Notes: a model not told the origin generated them from the sequence alone. Shown: positions 1 to 8,796, counted from the first letter of the stretch. The stretch: 64,000 nt of DNA from Candidatus Cottocaccamicrobium excrementipullorum (GCA_018713255.1 DVFL01000015.1:1-64000), one strand, 5' to 3'. Made by a program: numbers and translations.

Positions 1-408
1 GATATTCACTGGTCTACCAAGGCTGAGACTATCCTTGGCGTTTCCTATGAAGAGGGACAGTTCCATATGAAGGAAAGCTTAGAGACTCCTGGTACTCTGT
101 ATACCAAGGCTCATATCGATCCAATGCTGTCCATCGTAACCTGGGACAACGATCCTGGCAAGGATGCAATCCCGGAGGAGAGCAGAAACTCTCAGCAGAT
201 CTTTAATGACAACTGCCATCAGGCACAGCTGGTTCCGTCTACCGATGAGATGGCAACCTACAATGGTGATTTAACCACATTGAAGAATTCCATTATCGCT
301 GACGTAGTAGTACAGGGCGTTTCGATTGACGAAGCTTATGAACGTTTCGAGACTGAGGGCGGCGCTGAGTGGTCCCAGATGATCGTAGATTCTCTGAACG
401 CACTGTAA
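1..408 (+). CDS. Sugar ABC transporter substrate-binding protein, C-terminal part (5' truncated by window edge)
   Basis: The open frame is continuous from base 1 to the stop at 408, leaving 135 residues of a longer protein; the first in-frame ATG (base 67) is internal. The tail, with the segment ADVVVQGVSIDEAYERF and a final amphipathic helix, resembles the C-terminus of large extracellular solute-binding lipoproteins that serve LplB/LplC-type importers. The two permease genes that follow after a 28-base gap carrying a good ribosome-binding site support this. The family captures oligosaccharides outside the membrane and delivers them to the permease pair. The signal peptide and ligand-binding lobe lie outside the window, so the substrate cannot be read from this fragment. 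The role rests mainly on context. Confidence 0.72.
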   Translation, partial: DIHWSTKAETILGVSYEEGQFHMKESLETPGTLYTKAHIDPMLSIVTWDNDPGKDAIPEESRNSQQIFNDNCHQAQLVPSTDEMATYNGDLTTLKNSIIADVVVQGVSIDEAYERFETEGGAEWSQMIVDSLNAL

Positions 409-436
409 TTCTAAGTCGGTTTAGGGAGGTATTATA

Positions 437-1405
437 ATGAGCAAAAATGGAAAGGGGTCTGCAGCATTACAAAAGAATGCTGCAGGCGAGAACAAGCGTC
501 CTCTTTTAGTATCCCTTCATTATTACAGAGGATTCTATGTAATGTTTCTCCCGGTTCTTATCTTCGCGGTAGTGTTCCACTATCTGCCTATGTTAGGAAT
601 CCGGTACGCCTTTACTACCTATAAGGGGATTAAAGCTGCTGAGTTTGTCGGACTGGCAAACTTCCAGAAAATGATCAGCATGCCTGGATTCTGGTCGGCA
701 TTCGGCAATACGCTGGTGATCAGTATTGTAAAGCTGCTGCTGAATACCTTTATGGCTGTAATTCTTTCTCTTCTTCTGAACGAGCTTCGTTCTCTGAAGT
801 TTAAGAAATTTGCACAGACCGTTGTTTATCTGCCTCACTTTATGTCCTGGGTAGTAACAGCATCTGTATTTACCTTGATTCTTTCTCCAACGAATGCTGG
901 CTTAGTTAACTCCGTGTTAGTTAAGCTGGGAATTGTTGACAGCGGAATCTACTTCCTGGGTTCACAGCAGTGGTGGCGTCCCATGTACTATGTAATTAAT
1001 GTCTGGAAGGATACAGGATGGGGAACCATTATCTTTATGGCAACGCTTTCCGGTATCAGTCCTGAACTTTATGAGGCGGCATCTATGGATGGGGCAGGTC
1101 GTTGGAACTGTATGCGCTACATTACATTACCGGCCCTTGCCAATACCATCATCACTGTACTGATCCTGAACCTGGCGAAGATTATGAACTTGTTTGAGTC
1201 TGTATTCGTATTACAGAACGATGCGGTTATCAAGCAGTCTGACGTACTTCAGACTTACATTTACACCCAGACCTTTAACTCTGGCGCACTTCCTGATTAC
1301 GGCTATACCACGGCAGTAGGTCTTGCCTCTTCTATTGTAGGTTGTATTCTGGTTCTTGCCTGCGACAGAGCAAGCTATAAGGTTCGTGGCAGAGGCATTG
1401 TATAA
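437..1405 (+). CDS. Polysaccharide/oligosaccharide ABC transporter permease, LplB/YteP type
   Basis: This 322-residue polytopic membrane protein follows GGGAGGT spaced well from its ATG. After a basic cytoplasmic N-terminus there are about six hydrophobic segments, and the EAA-type loop that docks the ATPase reads YEAASMDGAGRWNCMRYITLP (split here: YEAASMDGAGRW then NCMRYITLP) at about residues 213-233. The opening FYVMFLPVLIFAVVFHYLPM is typical of LplB/YteP permeases for complex saccharides. It should pair with the next permease to form the channel of an importer fed by the upstream binding protein. No ATPase is encoded nearby; relatives of this family usually borrow a shared MsmX-type ATPase encoded elsewhere (known of the family). 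The exact sugar is unknown, though adjacent GH43 genes suggest xylan- or arabinan-derived oligosaccharides. Confidence 0.9.
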   Translation: MSKNGKGSAALQKNAAGENKRPLLVSLHYYRGFYVMFLPVLIFAVVFHYLPMLGIRYAFTTYKGIKAAEFVGLANFQKMISMPGFWSAFGNTLVISIVKLLLNTFMAVILSLLLNELRSLKFKKFAQTVVYLPHFMSWVVTASVFTLILSPTNAGLVNSVLVKLGIVDSGIYFLGSQQWWRPMYYVINVWKDTGWGTIIFMATLSGISPELYEAASMDGAGRWNCMRYITLPALANTIITVLILNLAKIMNLFESVFVLQNDAVIKQSDVLQTYIYTQTFNSGALPDYGYTTAVGLASSIVGCILVLACDRASYKVRGRGIV

Positions 1406-1419
1406 GGAGGGGAGAAAAC

Positions 1420-2259
1420 ATGAAGACTAAGAAAGCAACCGCATTTGACTATGTGCTGGTAGTGATATTCGTGTTAATCTGCTTTATCATGATTATCCCC
1501 ATCTACAAAGTCCTGATTGACTCATTTGACTTAAGAACGGCTTATGGTATGAAGCTCTTTCCTGAGGAGTTTGGTTTAGCTGGATATCAGTCCGTATTTA
1601 CCAACCCTACGCTGTACCGTCCGTTCCTTGTATCTTGTCTCACCACGGTAGCTGGTACCTTCTGTGGTCTGGCAATCTCCACTTTGGGCGCTTATGTGCT
1701 GATTCAGTGGAAAATGCCTGGAAGAAACTTTTTTGCAAACCTTCTGCTCTTTACAATGATTTTCAATGGTGGTATGATTCCTACATACTTGGTTATGAGA
1801 ATGCTGCACCTGACAAATACATTGTGGGTAGTAATCCTTCTTCCGGCAATTAACGTTTACAACCTGGTACTGATGAGAAACTTCTTTGAAGGAATTCCGG
1901 CCAGCTTGTTTGAGTCCGCCGAGATGGATGGATGTTCTCCTATGAGAATCTTCTTCCAGATTGTGCTTCCTCTTTCCAAAGCTGCGTTGACGGCCATCGG
2001 TTTGATGTTCGCCGTAACTTACTGGAATGACTACACCAACTACAAGCTGTACATCACCAATGAGAACCTTTACAACTTCCAGATGAAGCTGAGATCGGTT
2101 ATCATGGGCAGCGATTTGCCGACAGCAGTTGGCGGCGCAACGGAGAACACGGTTAAGAACGCTGCAGTTATCGTGGCTATCCTTCCGTTCATGATTATCT
2201 ATCCGTTCTGCCAGAAGTACTTTATTCAGGGTGTTAATATCGGAGCCGTAAAGGAATAA
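1420..2259 (+). CDS. Carbohydrate ABC transporter permease, LplC/YtcP type
   Basis: This 279-residue permease starts 14 bases after the previous stop, behind AAGGAGGGG. It has six predicted membrane helices and the EAA-loop motif FESAEMDGCSPMRIFFQIVLP at about residues 165-185 (ESAEMDGCSP is the core), which contacts the nucleotide-binding subunit. The C-terminal YFIQGVNIGAVKE is the hallmark ending of LplC/YtcP permeases. It forms the second half of the heterodimeric importer with the upstream gene. A strong terminator lies 11 bases downstream, so the transporter unit (binding protein, permease, permease) can end here before the glycosidase genes, although partial readthrough is possible. 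Confidence 0.92.
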   Translation: MKTKKATAFDYVLVVIFVLICFIMIIPIYKVLIDSFDLRTAYGMKLFPEEFGLAGYQSVFTNPTLYRPFLVSCLTTVAGTFCGLAISTLGAYVLIQWKMPGRNFFANLLLFTMIFNGGMIPTYLVMRMLHLTNTLWVVILLPAINVYNLVLMRNFFEGIPASLFESAEMDGCSPMRIFFQIVLPLSKAALTAIGLMFAVTYWNDYTNYKLYITNENLYNFQMKLRSVIMGSDLPTAVGGATENTVKNAAVIVAILPFMIIYPFCQKYFIQGVNIGAVKE

Positions 2260-2270
2260 TGGCTTTAGAT

Positions 2271-2300
2271 AAAAAGGGGCAGGGATACCTGCCCCTTTTT
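2271..2300 (+). terminator. Rho-independent terminator after the sugar permeases
   Basis: A perfect 13-base-pair stem (AAAAAGGGGCAGG pairing with CCTGCCCCTTTTT) closes a GATA loop and ends in a T-run, 11 bases after the permease stop codon. The A-tract on the left arm would also let it work on the other strand. Confidence 0.93.
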
Positions 2301-2314
2301 GTGTCAATGTGTGC

Positions 2315-2343
2315 TGGACAGTATTTTATTATTAAGTTATTAC
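2315..2343 (+). promoter_or_regulatory. Candidate sigma-A promoter for the GH43 cluster
   Basis: TGGACA at 2315-2320 and TATTAC at 2338-2343 are separated by 17 bases, just after the terminator and 44 bases before the first GH43 gene. The match is fair rather than strong. I saw no clear operator in the rest of the 128-base gap. Confidence 0.42.
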
Positions 2344-2387
2344 GAAGATTACAGTCAGGGATCAACTGACGGAAAGCGGAGGAAAAA

Positions 2388-3908
2388 ATGTATCAGAATC
2401 CTATCCTTTATGCGGATTATTCGGATCCAGATGTGATTCGGGTTGGAGAAGACTATTATATGGTGGCTTCTTCTTTTACCTATCTTCCTGGAGTGCCGCT
2501 TTTGCATTCCAAAGATTTAGTTCATTGGGAGATCATTAACTATTGTGTTCCTTCCCTCCCTTTTGAGAAGTATAACAAACCTTCCCATGGCTCTGGCACC
2601 TGGGCGCCATCCATTCGGTATCATGAGGGAACTTTTTTTGTGTTTGTTCCCCTTCCGGACGAAGGAATTTTTGTGGCCAGATCAAAAGATCCATACGGAG
2701 AATTTCAGCTGAATTGTCTTCATGAGGCAAAAGGCTGGATTGACCCCTGCCCTTTATGGGATGAGGATGGAAAAGCATATATGGTATTTGCTTATGCCAG
2801 AAGCCGCTGCGGAATTAAGCACCGCCTTGATTTAGTGGAGATTGACCCGGAGTGTACCAGATTATTAAGCGATCCGGTGACAATTTTTGACGGGGAGCAG
2901 TTGGGCCCAACGACAGAGGGACCGAAGTTTTACCGCCATGAGGGCTGGTATTACATTCTGATGCCGTCTGGAGGCGTGGCTACAGGCTGGCAGTCCGCTC
3001 TTCGGTCAAAATCGGTGTACGGTCCTTATGAATATAAGATTGTGATGCATCAGGGCAATACCCAGGTAAATGGTCCTCACCAGGGAGGCTGGGTAACGGG
3101 AACCGATGGACGGCATTGGTTTGTTCATTTCCAGGATGTAATTGAATTAGGAAGAATTACTCATCTGCAGCCTATGTGCTTTAATGGGGGCTGGCCGTTT
3201 ATCGGCAGCGAGTTAAATGGCGATGGGATTGGAGAACCGGTAGAGGAGTGGCATATGCCTGCGGAAGGAATGCCGGAGTACGCGATTGCTCAGTCGGATG
3301 AGTTCCAGGAGGACAAGCTGGGGCTTCAGTGGCAGTGGCAGGCTAATCCTAATCCGGATAATTATTCCCTGGCTGGCCATAAGGGACTTCGTCTTTTCTG
3401 CCGAGCCAATGAAGGACGGGAGAACCTTCTCTGGTATGCACCTAACGCGTTGACCCAGATTCCTCAGCATCAGGCGCTTTCTATGACAGCGAAGATTTCC
3501 TTAAACGGGGATAAAAACGGCGATCTGGCGGCATTGGGCATGATCGGCCAAAGATATGCTTATGCCGGGCTGATGAAAACAGATGAGGGAAATCGTCTCG
3601 TTCTTTATACTGGAAAAGTAATCAATAAGGAATATGAAGGAGAAGCGGAGGAGCAGCTGGAGGTTTCTGTACCATATGATGATCAGCAGGTATATCTGAG
3701 AATGGAGCTTTCCGAGGATAAGACTTACCGTTTTGCATGGTCAAAGGATGGCATCCGGTATACCCGGTTAGGCCAGTGCCAGCCATTGTTCCGTGCTACC
3801 TGGACGGGAGCGAAGCTGTGCTTATGGAGTGCTAATAAAGAGAATCAGAATTCGGAGGGATACGGCGAATATGATTTTGTACACATCGAAGACAGAAGCC
3901 GCGGCTAA
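2388..3908 (+). CDS. Glycoside hydrolase family 43 (beta-xylosidase/arabinofuranosidase type) with C-terminal beta-sandwich
   Basis: This 506-residue protein starts at an ATG behind GGAGG. The N-terminal five-bladed propeller carries the three GH43 carboxylates: base Asp13 in YSDPDVIRVGEDYY, the pKa-modulating Asp119 in GWIDPCPLWDEDG, and acid Glu177 in TEGPKFYRHEGWYY. Residues from about 310 to the end form the concanavalin-like C-terminal domain found in intracellular beta-xylosidases. There is no signal peptide, so the enzyme should act in the cytoplasm, releasing xylose or arabinose from imported oligosaccharides. The frame overlaps the start of the next GH43 gene by 38 bases. Family assignment is firm; the choice between xylose, arabinose or galactose specificity is not readable from sequence alone. 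Confidence 0.93.
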   Translation: MYQNPILYADYSDPDVIRVGEDYYMVASSFTYLPGVPLLHSKDLVHWEIINYCVPSLPFEKYNKPSHGSGTWAPSIRYHEGTFFVFVPLPDEGIFVARSKDPYGEFQLNCLHEAKGWIDPCPLWDEDGKAYMVFAYARSRCGIKHRLDLVEIDPECTRLLSDPVTIFDGEQLGPTTEGPKFYRHEGWYYILMPSGGVATGWQSALRSKSVYGPYEYKIVMHQGNTQVNGPHQGGWVTGTDGRHWFVHFQDVIELGRITHLQPMCFNGGWPFIGSELNGDGIGEPVEEWHMPAEGMPEYAIAQSDEFQEDKLGLQWQWQANPNPDNYSLAGHKGLRLFCRANEGRENLLWYAPNALTQIPQHQALSMTAKISLNGDKNGDLAALGMIGQRYAYAGLMKTDEGNRLVLYTGKVINKEYEGEAEEQLEVSVPYDDQQVYLRMELSEDKTYRFAWSKDGIRYTRLGQCQPLFRATWTGAKLCLWSANKENQNSEGYGEYDFVHIEDRSRG

Positions 3909-5673
3909 GAAGGCTTTTCAGGCTGCACTGGAGGGAGATCTAAAGACGGTCAGCCTTCTGGTGGATCATTCTATGAATACAGAAGACTGCGACCCTGAGG
4001 GAAACAGCCTCCTTCATTATGCAGTACGAGGCAGAAATTTAGAAGTTGTCCGGTATCTTACCCAGGTTTGCGGCATGAGTCCATTATGGGCAAATTCTGA
4101 TCTGGTGACGCCTTACGAGGAGGCGGGAAACCTTCCTGAATGCAGGGAGAAAGAAGAAATTCTGAACTTTTTCCAGGAGATCTGCGGTTTCCCCCTTGAA
4201 GAGACCTACAAGAATCCGGTCTGCCGTGGAATGCATGCAGATCCCAGCATTGTGCGGGTAGGGGAAGATTACTATATGGTTAATTCCAGTTTTGTCTATT
4301 TTCCCTGTATTCCGATTTCCCATTCCAGGGATCTGGTTCATTGGGAAGTAATCGGTCATGCCGTGACAGACAGAGAGTGGGCCAAGGAGCATCTGGGCCA
4401 TCTGGAAGGGGGAAGAGGATTCTGGGCTCCCGATATCAGCTACTACAATGGACGTTTTTATATCTGCGCAACTCTGCGGAATAATGACGATGCTCCTTAT
4501 ATTCAGACTCAGATGGTAACCAGTGCCAGCCGGCCGGAAGGTCCTTATGAAACGCCGGTGATCCATAATGTGCTGGGGATCGACCCGTCTCTTTTTGCTG
4601 ATGATGACGGCCGCCGGTATATGCTTATTAATCGGGGAGCCAGGATCATGGAGGTTTCTGGAGACGGCAAGGAAATTCTTTCCGAGCCAAAGATGATTTG
4701 GTACGGCCATTCCGGCCATGCACCGGAAGGCCCTCATTTGTTGAAGAAGGACGGGTATTATTACTGCTTTTTGGCAGAAGGGGGAACTGGAAAAGGCCAT
4801 ATGATTACTGTGGCCAGATCCCGAAATCTGATGGGACCTTATGAGGATTGTCCTTACAATCCCATTATGACCCAGAAAGATGAGATTGCCCCGATTCAAT
4901 GCTGCGGACACGGCAAGCCGGTGCAGACTCCGGACGGCAGATGGTTTATGGTTTATTTGTGCTCTCGTTTTCTGGAAGGACAATGGGGAATGCTGGGAAG
5001 GGAAACCTGCCTGGATGAAGTGACTTGGACTGCAGACGGATGGCCGTTGGTGAATGGCGGAAAGGGCCCCTCTTATTTGTCCAAGCTTCCGCTGCCTTTG
5101 GAGACAGGACATTCTGCCAAAGAAGAAGGAAACCAGAACAGTTTATGGATGGCGCCCCGGACCATCGACCCTGCCAGAATTCAGATTGGCCAAGACGGCT
5201 GGATTACCATTCAGGGAGATGGAAAAGATCTTTGCTGCCGGGAGTGCGAAAGTCTCCTGGTAAAGAATCAGCCGGACTTCTGTTTTACTGCCGGATTCTC
5301 CATGGAGCTTCTTCCTCAGGGGGGAGAGCATCTGGAGGCAGATGCGGGCATGGTATTGTATTATGATGAAAACACATATGTAAAGTTCGGCGTAACCCAA
5401 AATCAGGTGTTTATCGCTGAATATGTGGACGACCGATATGTGCGGCAGGAAAGAATGGATTTTTCCTTTGAAGGAAAGGCCGATTTTTCGGTGGAAACCA
5501 TTGGGCTTAAACGAAAATTTTATTTTAATCATCAGCTTTTGTGGACTTGGGACCGGGTGACCAGCATTTGTTCTGAAGGCCTGGTAAAAGGAAAACGGTT
5601 TACAGGAGCAATGTATGGAGTGTACGTAAATGGCAGCAATCTTTTACGCTGGAGACAGCACAGTAAAGTTTAA
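3871..5673 (+). CDS. Ankyrin-repeat domain fused to a GH43 glycosidase
   Basis: The open frame reaches back to an ATG at 3793, but the ATG at 3871 has GGAGG 12 bases upstream and is preferred, giving 600 residues. Residues about 8-100 look like ankyrin repeats (KKAFQAALEGDLKTVSLLV, then GNSLLHYAVRGRNLEVVRYL, then a weaker third unit VTPYEEAGNLP). A GH43 propeller follows, with base Asp124 in HADPSIVRVGEDYY, Asp238 in GIDPSLFADDDG and acid Glu286 in APEGPHLLKKDGYYY, then a C-terminal sandwich domain. No signal peptide is visible. Ankyrin repeats normally bind protein partners, so the fusion may tether the enzyme to another cytoplasmic protein (inference). The gene overlaps both neighbours, by 38 and 44 bases, so translation is probably coupled. 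Catalytic residues are intact. Confidence 0.88.
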   Translation: MILYTSKTEAAAKKAFQAALEGDLKTVSLLVDHSMNTEDCDPEGNSLLHYAVRGRNLEVVRYLTQVCGMSPLWANSDLVTPYEEAGNLPECREKEEILNFFQEICGFPLEETYKNPVCRGMHADPSIVRVGEDYYMVNSSFVYFPCIPISHSRDLVHWEVIGHAVTDREWAKEHLGHLEGGRGFWAPDISYYNGRFYICATLRNNDDAPYIQTQMVTSASRPEGPYETPVIHNVLGIDPSLFADDDGRRYMLINRGARIMEVSGDGKEILSEPKMIWYGHSGHAPEGPHLLKKDGYYYCFLAEGGTGKGHMITVARSRNLMGPYEDCPYNPIMTQKDEIAPIQCCGHGKPVQTPDGRWFMVYLCSRFLEGQWGMLGRETCLDEVTWTADGWPLVNGGKGPSYLSKLPLPLETGHSAKEEGNQNSLWMAPRTIDPARIQIGQDGWITIQGDGKDLCCRECESLLVKNQPDFCFTAGFSMELLPQGGEHLEADAGMVLYYDENTYVKFGVTQNQVFIAEYVDDRYVRQERMDFSFEGKADFSVETIGLKRKFYFNHQLLWTWDRVTSICSEGLVKGKRFTGAMYGVYVNGSNLLRWRQHSKV

Positions 5674-6310
5674 TAAAATTGATTCTTATCCCCAGACGGG
5701 GATATCTCAGGCCATGCTCCTGTTTTTAAAAGAGGGAGTGACCATGAGAAGCTTCGCCCAAAATGGCAGAAGTACGAAATCGTTTATGGACGAGGGGCGT
5801 CTGGAGGCAATAAAACGGGAGATTAAGGAGGGAGATTTTCTCTTTATCCAGTTTGGCCATAATGATGAAAAGCCAGATCCGGCCAGACACACGGATCCGG
5901 ATACCACCTTTCCGGAAAATCTGATGTGTTTTATCCGGGCTGCCAGGGAAAAAGGGGCTTATCCTGTGTTGATTACGCCGATTGCCAGACGGCTCTTTGA
6001 CGAAGAGGGAAAATTTCTTCCAGGAAGTCACGGCCCTTATCCTGAAGCGATGAAACGCACAGGACGGATGGCCGGGGTCCCGGTGATCGATATGACTGCC
6101 ATCACAGAGCATTATCTGTCCGTGGTAGGGGACGTTGCTTCAAAAGCATACTTTATGTGGCCTAAGGACAACACCCATTTAAAACCCGAGGGAGCAGTCA
6201 TCATGGCGGATTTCCTCTGCCGGGAATTAGAGAAGCTGGGATCTCCGTATTCGGATATTTTAGTCAGCCGTCAGGGGCTGGAAGAAAATAAAGGACTTGA
6301 CGTATCGTAG
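5630..6310 (+). CDS. SGNH-fold esterase, rhamnogalacturonan acetylesterase-like
   Basis: This 226-residue protein shows all SGNH blocks: AGDST with the nucleophilic serine near residue 9 (block I), QNGRSTKSF (block II Gly), FGHNDEK (block III Asn), and DNTHLKPEGA with the catalytic Asp and His (block V). This arrangement matches the rhamnogalacturonan acetylesterase branch of CE12, which removes acetyl groups from plant cell-wall saccharides. There is no signal peptide, so it should deacetylate imported oligosaccharides in the cytoplasm. It starts inside the end of the GH43-ankyrin gene (44-base overlap), with GGAG nine bases upstream of its ATG. This suggests stoichiometric co-expression of glycosidase and esterase. 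A xylan or other acetyl substrate is equally possible. Confidence 0.88.
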   Translation: MAAIFYAGDSTVKFNKIDSYPQTGISQAMLLFLKEGVTMRSFAQNGRSTKSFMDEGRLEAIKREIKEGDFLFIQFGHNDEKPDPARHTDPDTTFPENLMCFIRAAREKGAYPVLITPIARRLFDEEGKFLPGSHGPYPEAMKRTGRMAGVPVIDMTAITEHYLSVVGDVASKAYFMWPKDNTHLKPEGAVIMADFLCRELEKLGSPYSDILVSRQGLEENKGLDVS

Positions 6311-6321
6311 GAGTGGGACAC

Positions 6322-8109
6322 ATGGACAAGTATGAAGAGACTGAGCAGCGCTTTATCCGCTGTTATCAGAAGTACGGGGACAACTCGGTAAAGGTTCTTC
6401 TGGGATTTTATCGGGGACAATACCATAAGTTTCTGATTTCCACGCTGTTTTTTGTGGTTAAGCATTCTCCAAGCCTTTTTTCTTCCTTATTAATTGCCAA
6501 TGTAATTAACGGGGTTTTAGAAGGAGGAGATGCGGCAGTTCGTGCAATTATCCTGAATGTGGGAATCTGGCTGGCGCTGCTGGCCATTCATCTTCCTGCC
6601 AACTGGCTGCACAACGTGTATAAAAACCGGGTGATCCGCCAGACGGAAGCGGGACTTAGAGGAGCTCTGGTGCGAAAGCTTCAGCAGCTATCTATTCCTT
6701 ATCATATGGAAACTCAGTCGGGACGGCTTCAGTCCAAGATCATCCGGGATGTGGAAGCAGTGGAGACTCTCTCCTCACAGCTGTTTGTAAATCTCATGAA
6801 TATCATGATGAGCCTGGTGATCACCTTGTCCATTACGGCTGTAAAAAATCGGATTATCTTGCTGTTTTTCGTTTTAGTGGCGCCGGTGGCTTCTGTTACG
6901 GTGGTGGCTTTCCGGCGGCGGATTCATCGGGAGAACCGGGAATTCAGGCGTGAAATGGAAGAAACCAGCGCCAGGGTCATGGAGATGGTGGAGTTGGTTC
7001 CTGTAGCCAGGGCTCATGCTTTGGAACAGAAGGAAGTGGATAAGCTTAAGGGTCAGCTGGAAGAGACGGCAGATCGGGGATATCGTCTGGATATGGTTCA
7101 GGCTCATTTCGGGGCGGTAAGCTGGTGTGTATTTCAGGTATTCCAGGCTTTATGCCTTGGGTTTTCCGGGTTTATGGCCCTTAATGGCTTGATTCAGATT
7201 GGCGACGTTACCTTTTACCAGTCCAGTTTCACCACAGTGGTGAATCAGTTTACATCTTTGATTAACCTTCTGCCCATCTTGACCAAGGGCTTGGAGTCTG
7301 TGACTTCCATCGGCGAAGTGCTGACTTCTGATGACATTGAGCATAATGAAGGAAAACTGGAACTTACCAGCCTTAAGGGAGAGTATTCCTTTAAAAATGT
7401 GACGTTTTCCTACCGGGATTCAGATCAGCCAGTGTTAAATGGGTTCAACCTGGAGGTAAAAGCAGGAGAAACGATTGCTCTGGTAGGAGAATCTGGATCG
7501 GGAAAAACCACAGCATTAAATCTGGTGATCGGGTTTATTACCCCGACGGATGGACGGCTGCTGATTGACGGCCATGATGTAAATGATCTGAATCTGCGCA
7601 GCTACCGGCGGTTTATTTCTGTAGTTCCCCAAACTCCGATCTTATTTACCGGAACTGTGCGGGAAAATATCGTGTACGGCCTGGATCATGTGACGGATGA
7701 AGAAGTGGAGCATGCAGTAGAAGCGGCGAATTTGAAGTCTGTGATTGCTAAGCTGCCCAAGGGGCTGGACACTATGATTGAGGAGCATGGAGCAAACTTA
7801 AGCGGAGGTCAGCGGCAGAGAATTTCCATTGCCCGGGCCATTATCCGAAATCCGCAGGTTATTATTCTGGATGAGGCTACTTCTGCCCTGGATACTATTT
7901 CGGAGAAGGAGATTCAGGATGCGCTGGATCGCCTGATTCAGGGGCGGACAACTTTTATTGTGGCTCACCGGCTGTCCACTGTCCGCGGAGCTGACAGAAT
8001 CGTCGTCCTGGATAAAGGAAAAATCAGAGAGGAAGGAAGCTATCAGGAGCTGATGGCCCTGAAAGGGGAGTTCTATGAGATGGAACGGCTTCAGATGGCA
8101 TTAAGGTAA
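6322..8109 (+). CDS. ABC exporter-type transporter, fused membrane and ATPase domains
   Basis: A GTG at 6313 opens the frame, but the ATG at 6322 is spaced correctly from GGAG and is preferred (595 residues). The N-terminal half (about 1-340) is a six-helix exporter-type membrane domain. The C-terminal ATPase has Walker A GESGSGKTT, Q-loop SVVPQTPILF, signature LSGGQRQRISIARA and Walker B VIILDEATSALD, followed by the H-loop VAHRLST. All catalytic residues are canonical, so it can work as a homodimer. It lies 11 bases after the esterase and 6 before the YesL-like gene, inside the GH43 cluster. Exporters of this kind recur in clostridial plant-polysaccharide loci, but the substrate is not known. 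It cannot supply the importer's ATPase because the domains are fused. Confidence 0.9.
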   Translation: MDKYEETEQRFIRCYQKYGDNSVKVLLGFYRGQYHKFLISTLFFVVKHSPSLFSSLLIANVINGVLEGGDAAVRAIILNVGIWLALLAIHLPANWLHNVYKNRVIRQTEAGLRGALVRKLQQLSIPYHMETQSGRLQSKIIRDVEAVETLSSQLFVNLMNIMMSLVITLSITAVKNRIILLFFVLVAPVASVTVVAFRRRIHRENREFRREMEETSARVMEMVELVPVARAHALEQKEVDKLKGQLEETADRGYRLDMVQAHFGAVSWCVFQVFQALCLGFSGFMALNGLIQIGDVTFYQSSFTTVVNQFTSLINLLPILTKGLESVTSIGEVLTSDDIEHNEGKLELTSLKGEYSFKNVTFSYRDSDQPVLNGFNLEVKAGETIALVGESGSGKTTALNLVIGFITPTDGRLLIDGHDVNDLNLRSYRRFISVVPQTPILFTGTVRENIVYGLDHVTDEEVEHAVEAANLKSVIAKLPKGLDTMIEEHGANLSGGQRQRISIARAIIRNPQVIILDEATSALDTISEKEIQDALDRLIQGRTTFIVAHRLSTVRGADRIVVLDKGKIREEGSYQELMALKGEFYEMERLQMALR

Positions 8110-8115
8110 GATTAG

Positions 8116-8772
8116 ATGGATAGTATGTTTCAGATTAACGGCCCCCTGTGGCGGTTTTTAAGCGCGTTGTTCGACATGATTGTTCTCCATATTTTGTGGC
8201 TGATCTGCTGCATTCCCATTGTCACCATCGGACCGGCTACTACAGCGGCTCATTATGTGGCGATGAAAAAGATTGTGAAGGATGAGGGAAGAAATGTATG
8301 GAGTCTTTATTTTAAGTCTTTCCGGAAAAACCTTAAGCAGGGAACCATCCTTGGGGTGATTTTTACAGCAGCAGGGCTGCTTCTTGTCCTGGATTTTTAT
8401 CTCTGCCTGTATAAACTTGAAGAAGGGAACATGTTTAATTTGGTGATGTTTTCTGCTTTGGGATTTCTTACCATCATCTATCTGGTGGAGATGATCTATC
8501 TCTGGGCGGTGCTTGCCCGGTTTGACAATACCTTGAAGCAGACGGTGATGAATGCTTTTTTCATTGCCATGAGCAATCTGCGGGATACTTCCATTATGCT
8601 TGCGTCTGATATTCTGATTACCATCGGCGCAGTGGTCAGCATGGCGTTTATTCCTCAGCTGGCTGTACTGTTTACGATTTTCGGCGTGCCGCTGCTGTTT
8701 GTGGTGAACAGCCTGCGCCTTGCTCCTATGCTGGATCGCTATGTGCCAAATGATCGTGCTGAAGAAGAATGA
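8116..8772 (+). CDS. YesL/DUF624 family membrane protein
   Basis: This 218-residue integral membrane protein opens with MFQINGPLWRFLSALFDMIV, followed by LICCIPIVTIGPATTAAHYV, the signature of the YesL (DUF624) family, and has about five hydrophobic segments. YesL proteins are almost always encoded beside LplB/LplC-type sugar transporters and pectin or hemicellulose hydrolases, as here, but their biochemical role is unsettled. It starts six bases after the ABC exporter with only a weak ribosome-binding site (AAGGTAAG overlapping the previous stop), so translation is probably coupled. A transporter accessory role is inference. Confidence 0.88.
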   Translation: MDSMFQINGPLWRFLSALFDMIVLHILWLICCIPIVTIGPATTAAHYVAMKKIVKDEGRNVWSLYFKSFRKNLKQGTILGVIFTAAGLLLVLDFYLCLYKLEEGNMFNLVMFSALGFLTIIYLVEMIYLWAVLARFDNTLKQTVMNAFFIAMSNLRDTSIMLASDILITIGAVVSMAFIPQLAVLFTIFGVPLLFVVNSLRLAPMLDRYVPNDRAEEE

Positions 8773-8796
8773 AGAGATTAAGGAGGGAATGAAACA

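Noticed and set aside
1576-2307. 243-codon open frame on the - strand
   Set aside because: Antisense to the LplC-type permease, starting in the terminator; no sign of coding.
4084-5112. 342-codon open frame on the - strand
   Set aside because: Antisense shadow of the ankyrin-GH43 gene; composition rich in Ser/His/Pro/Arg typical of antisense translation.
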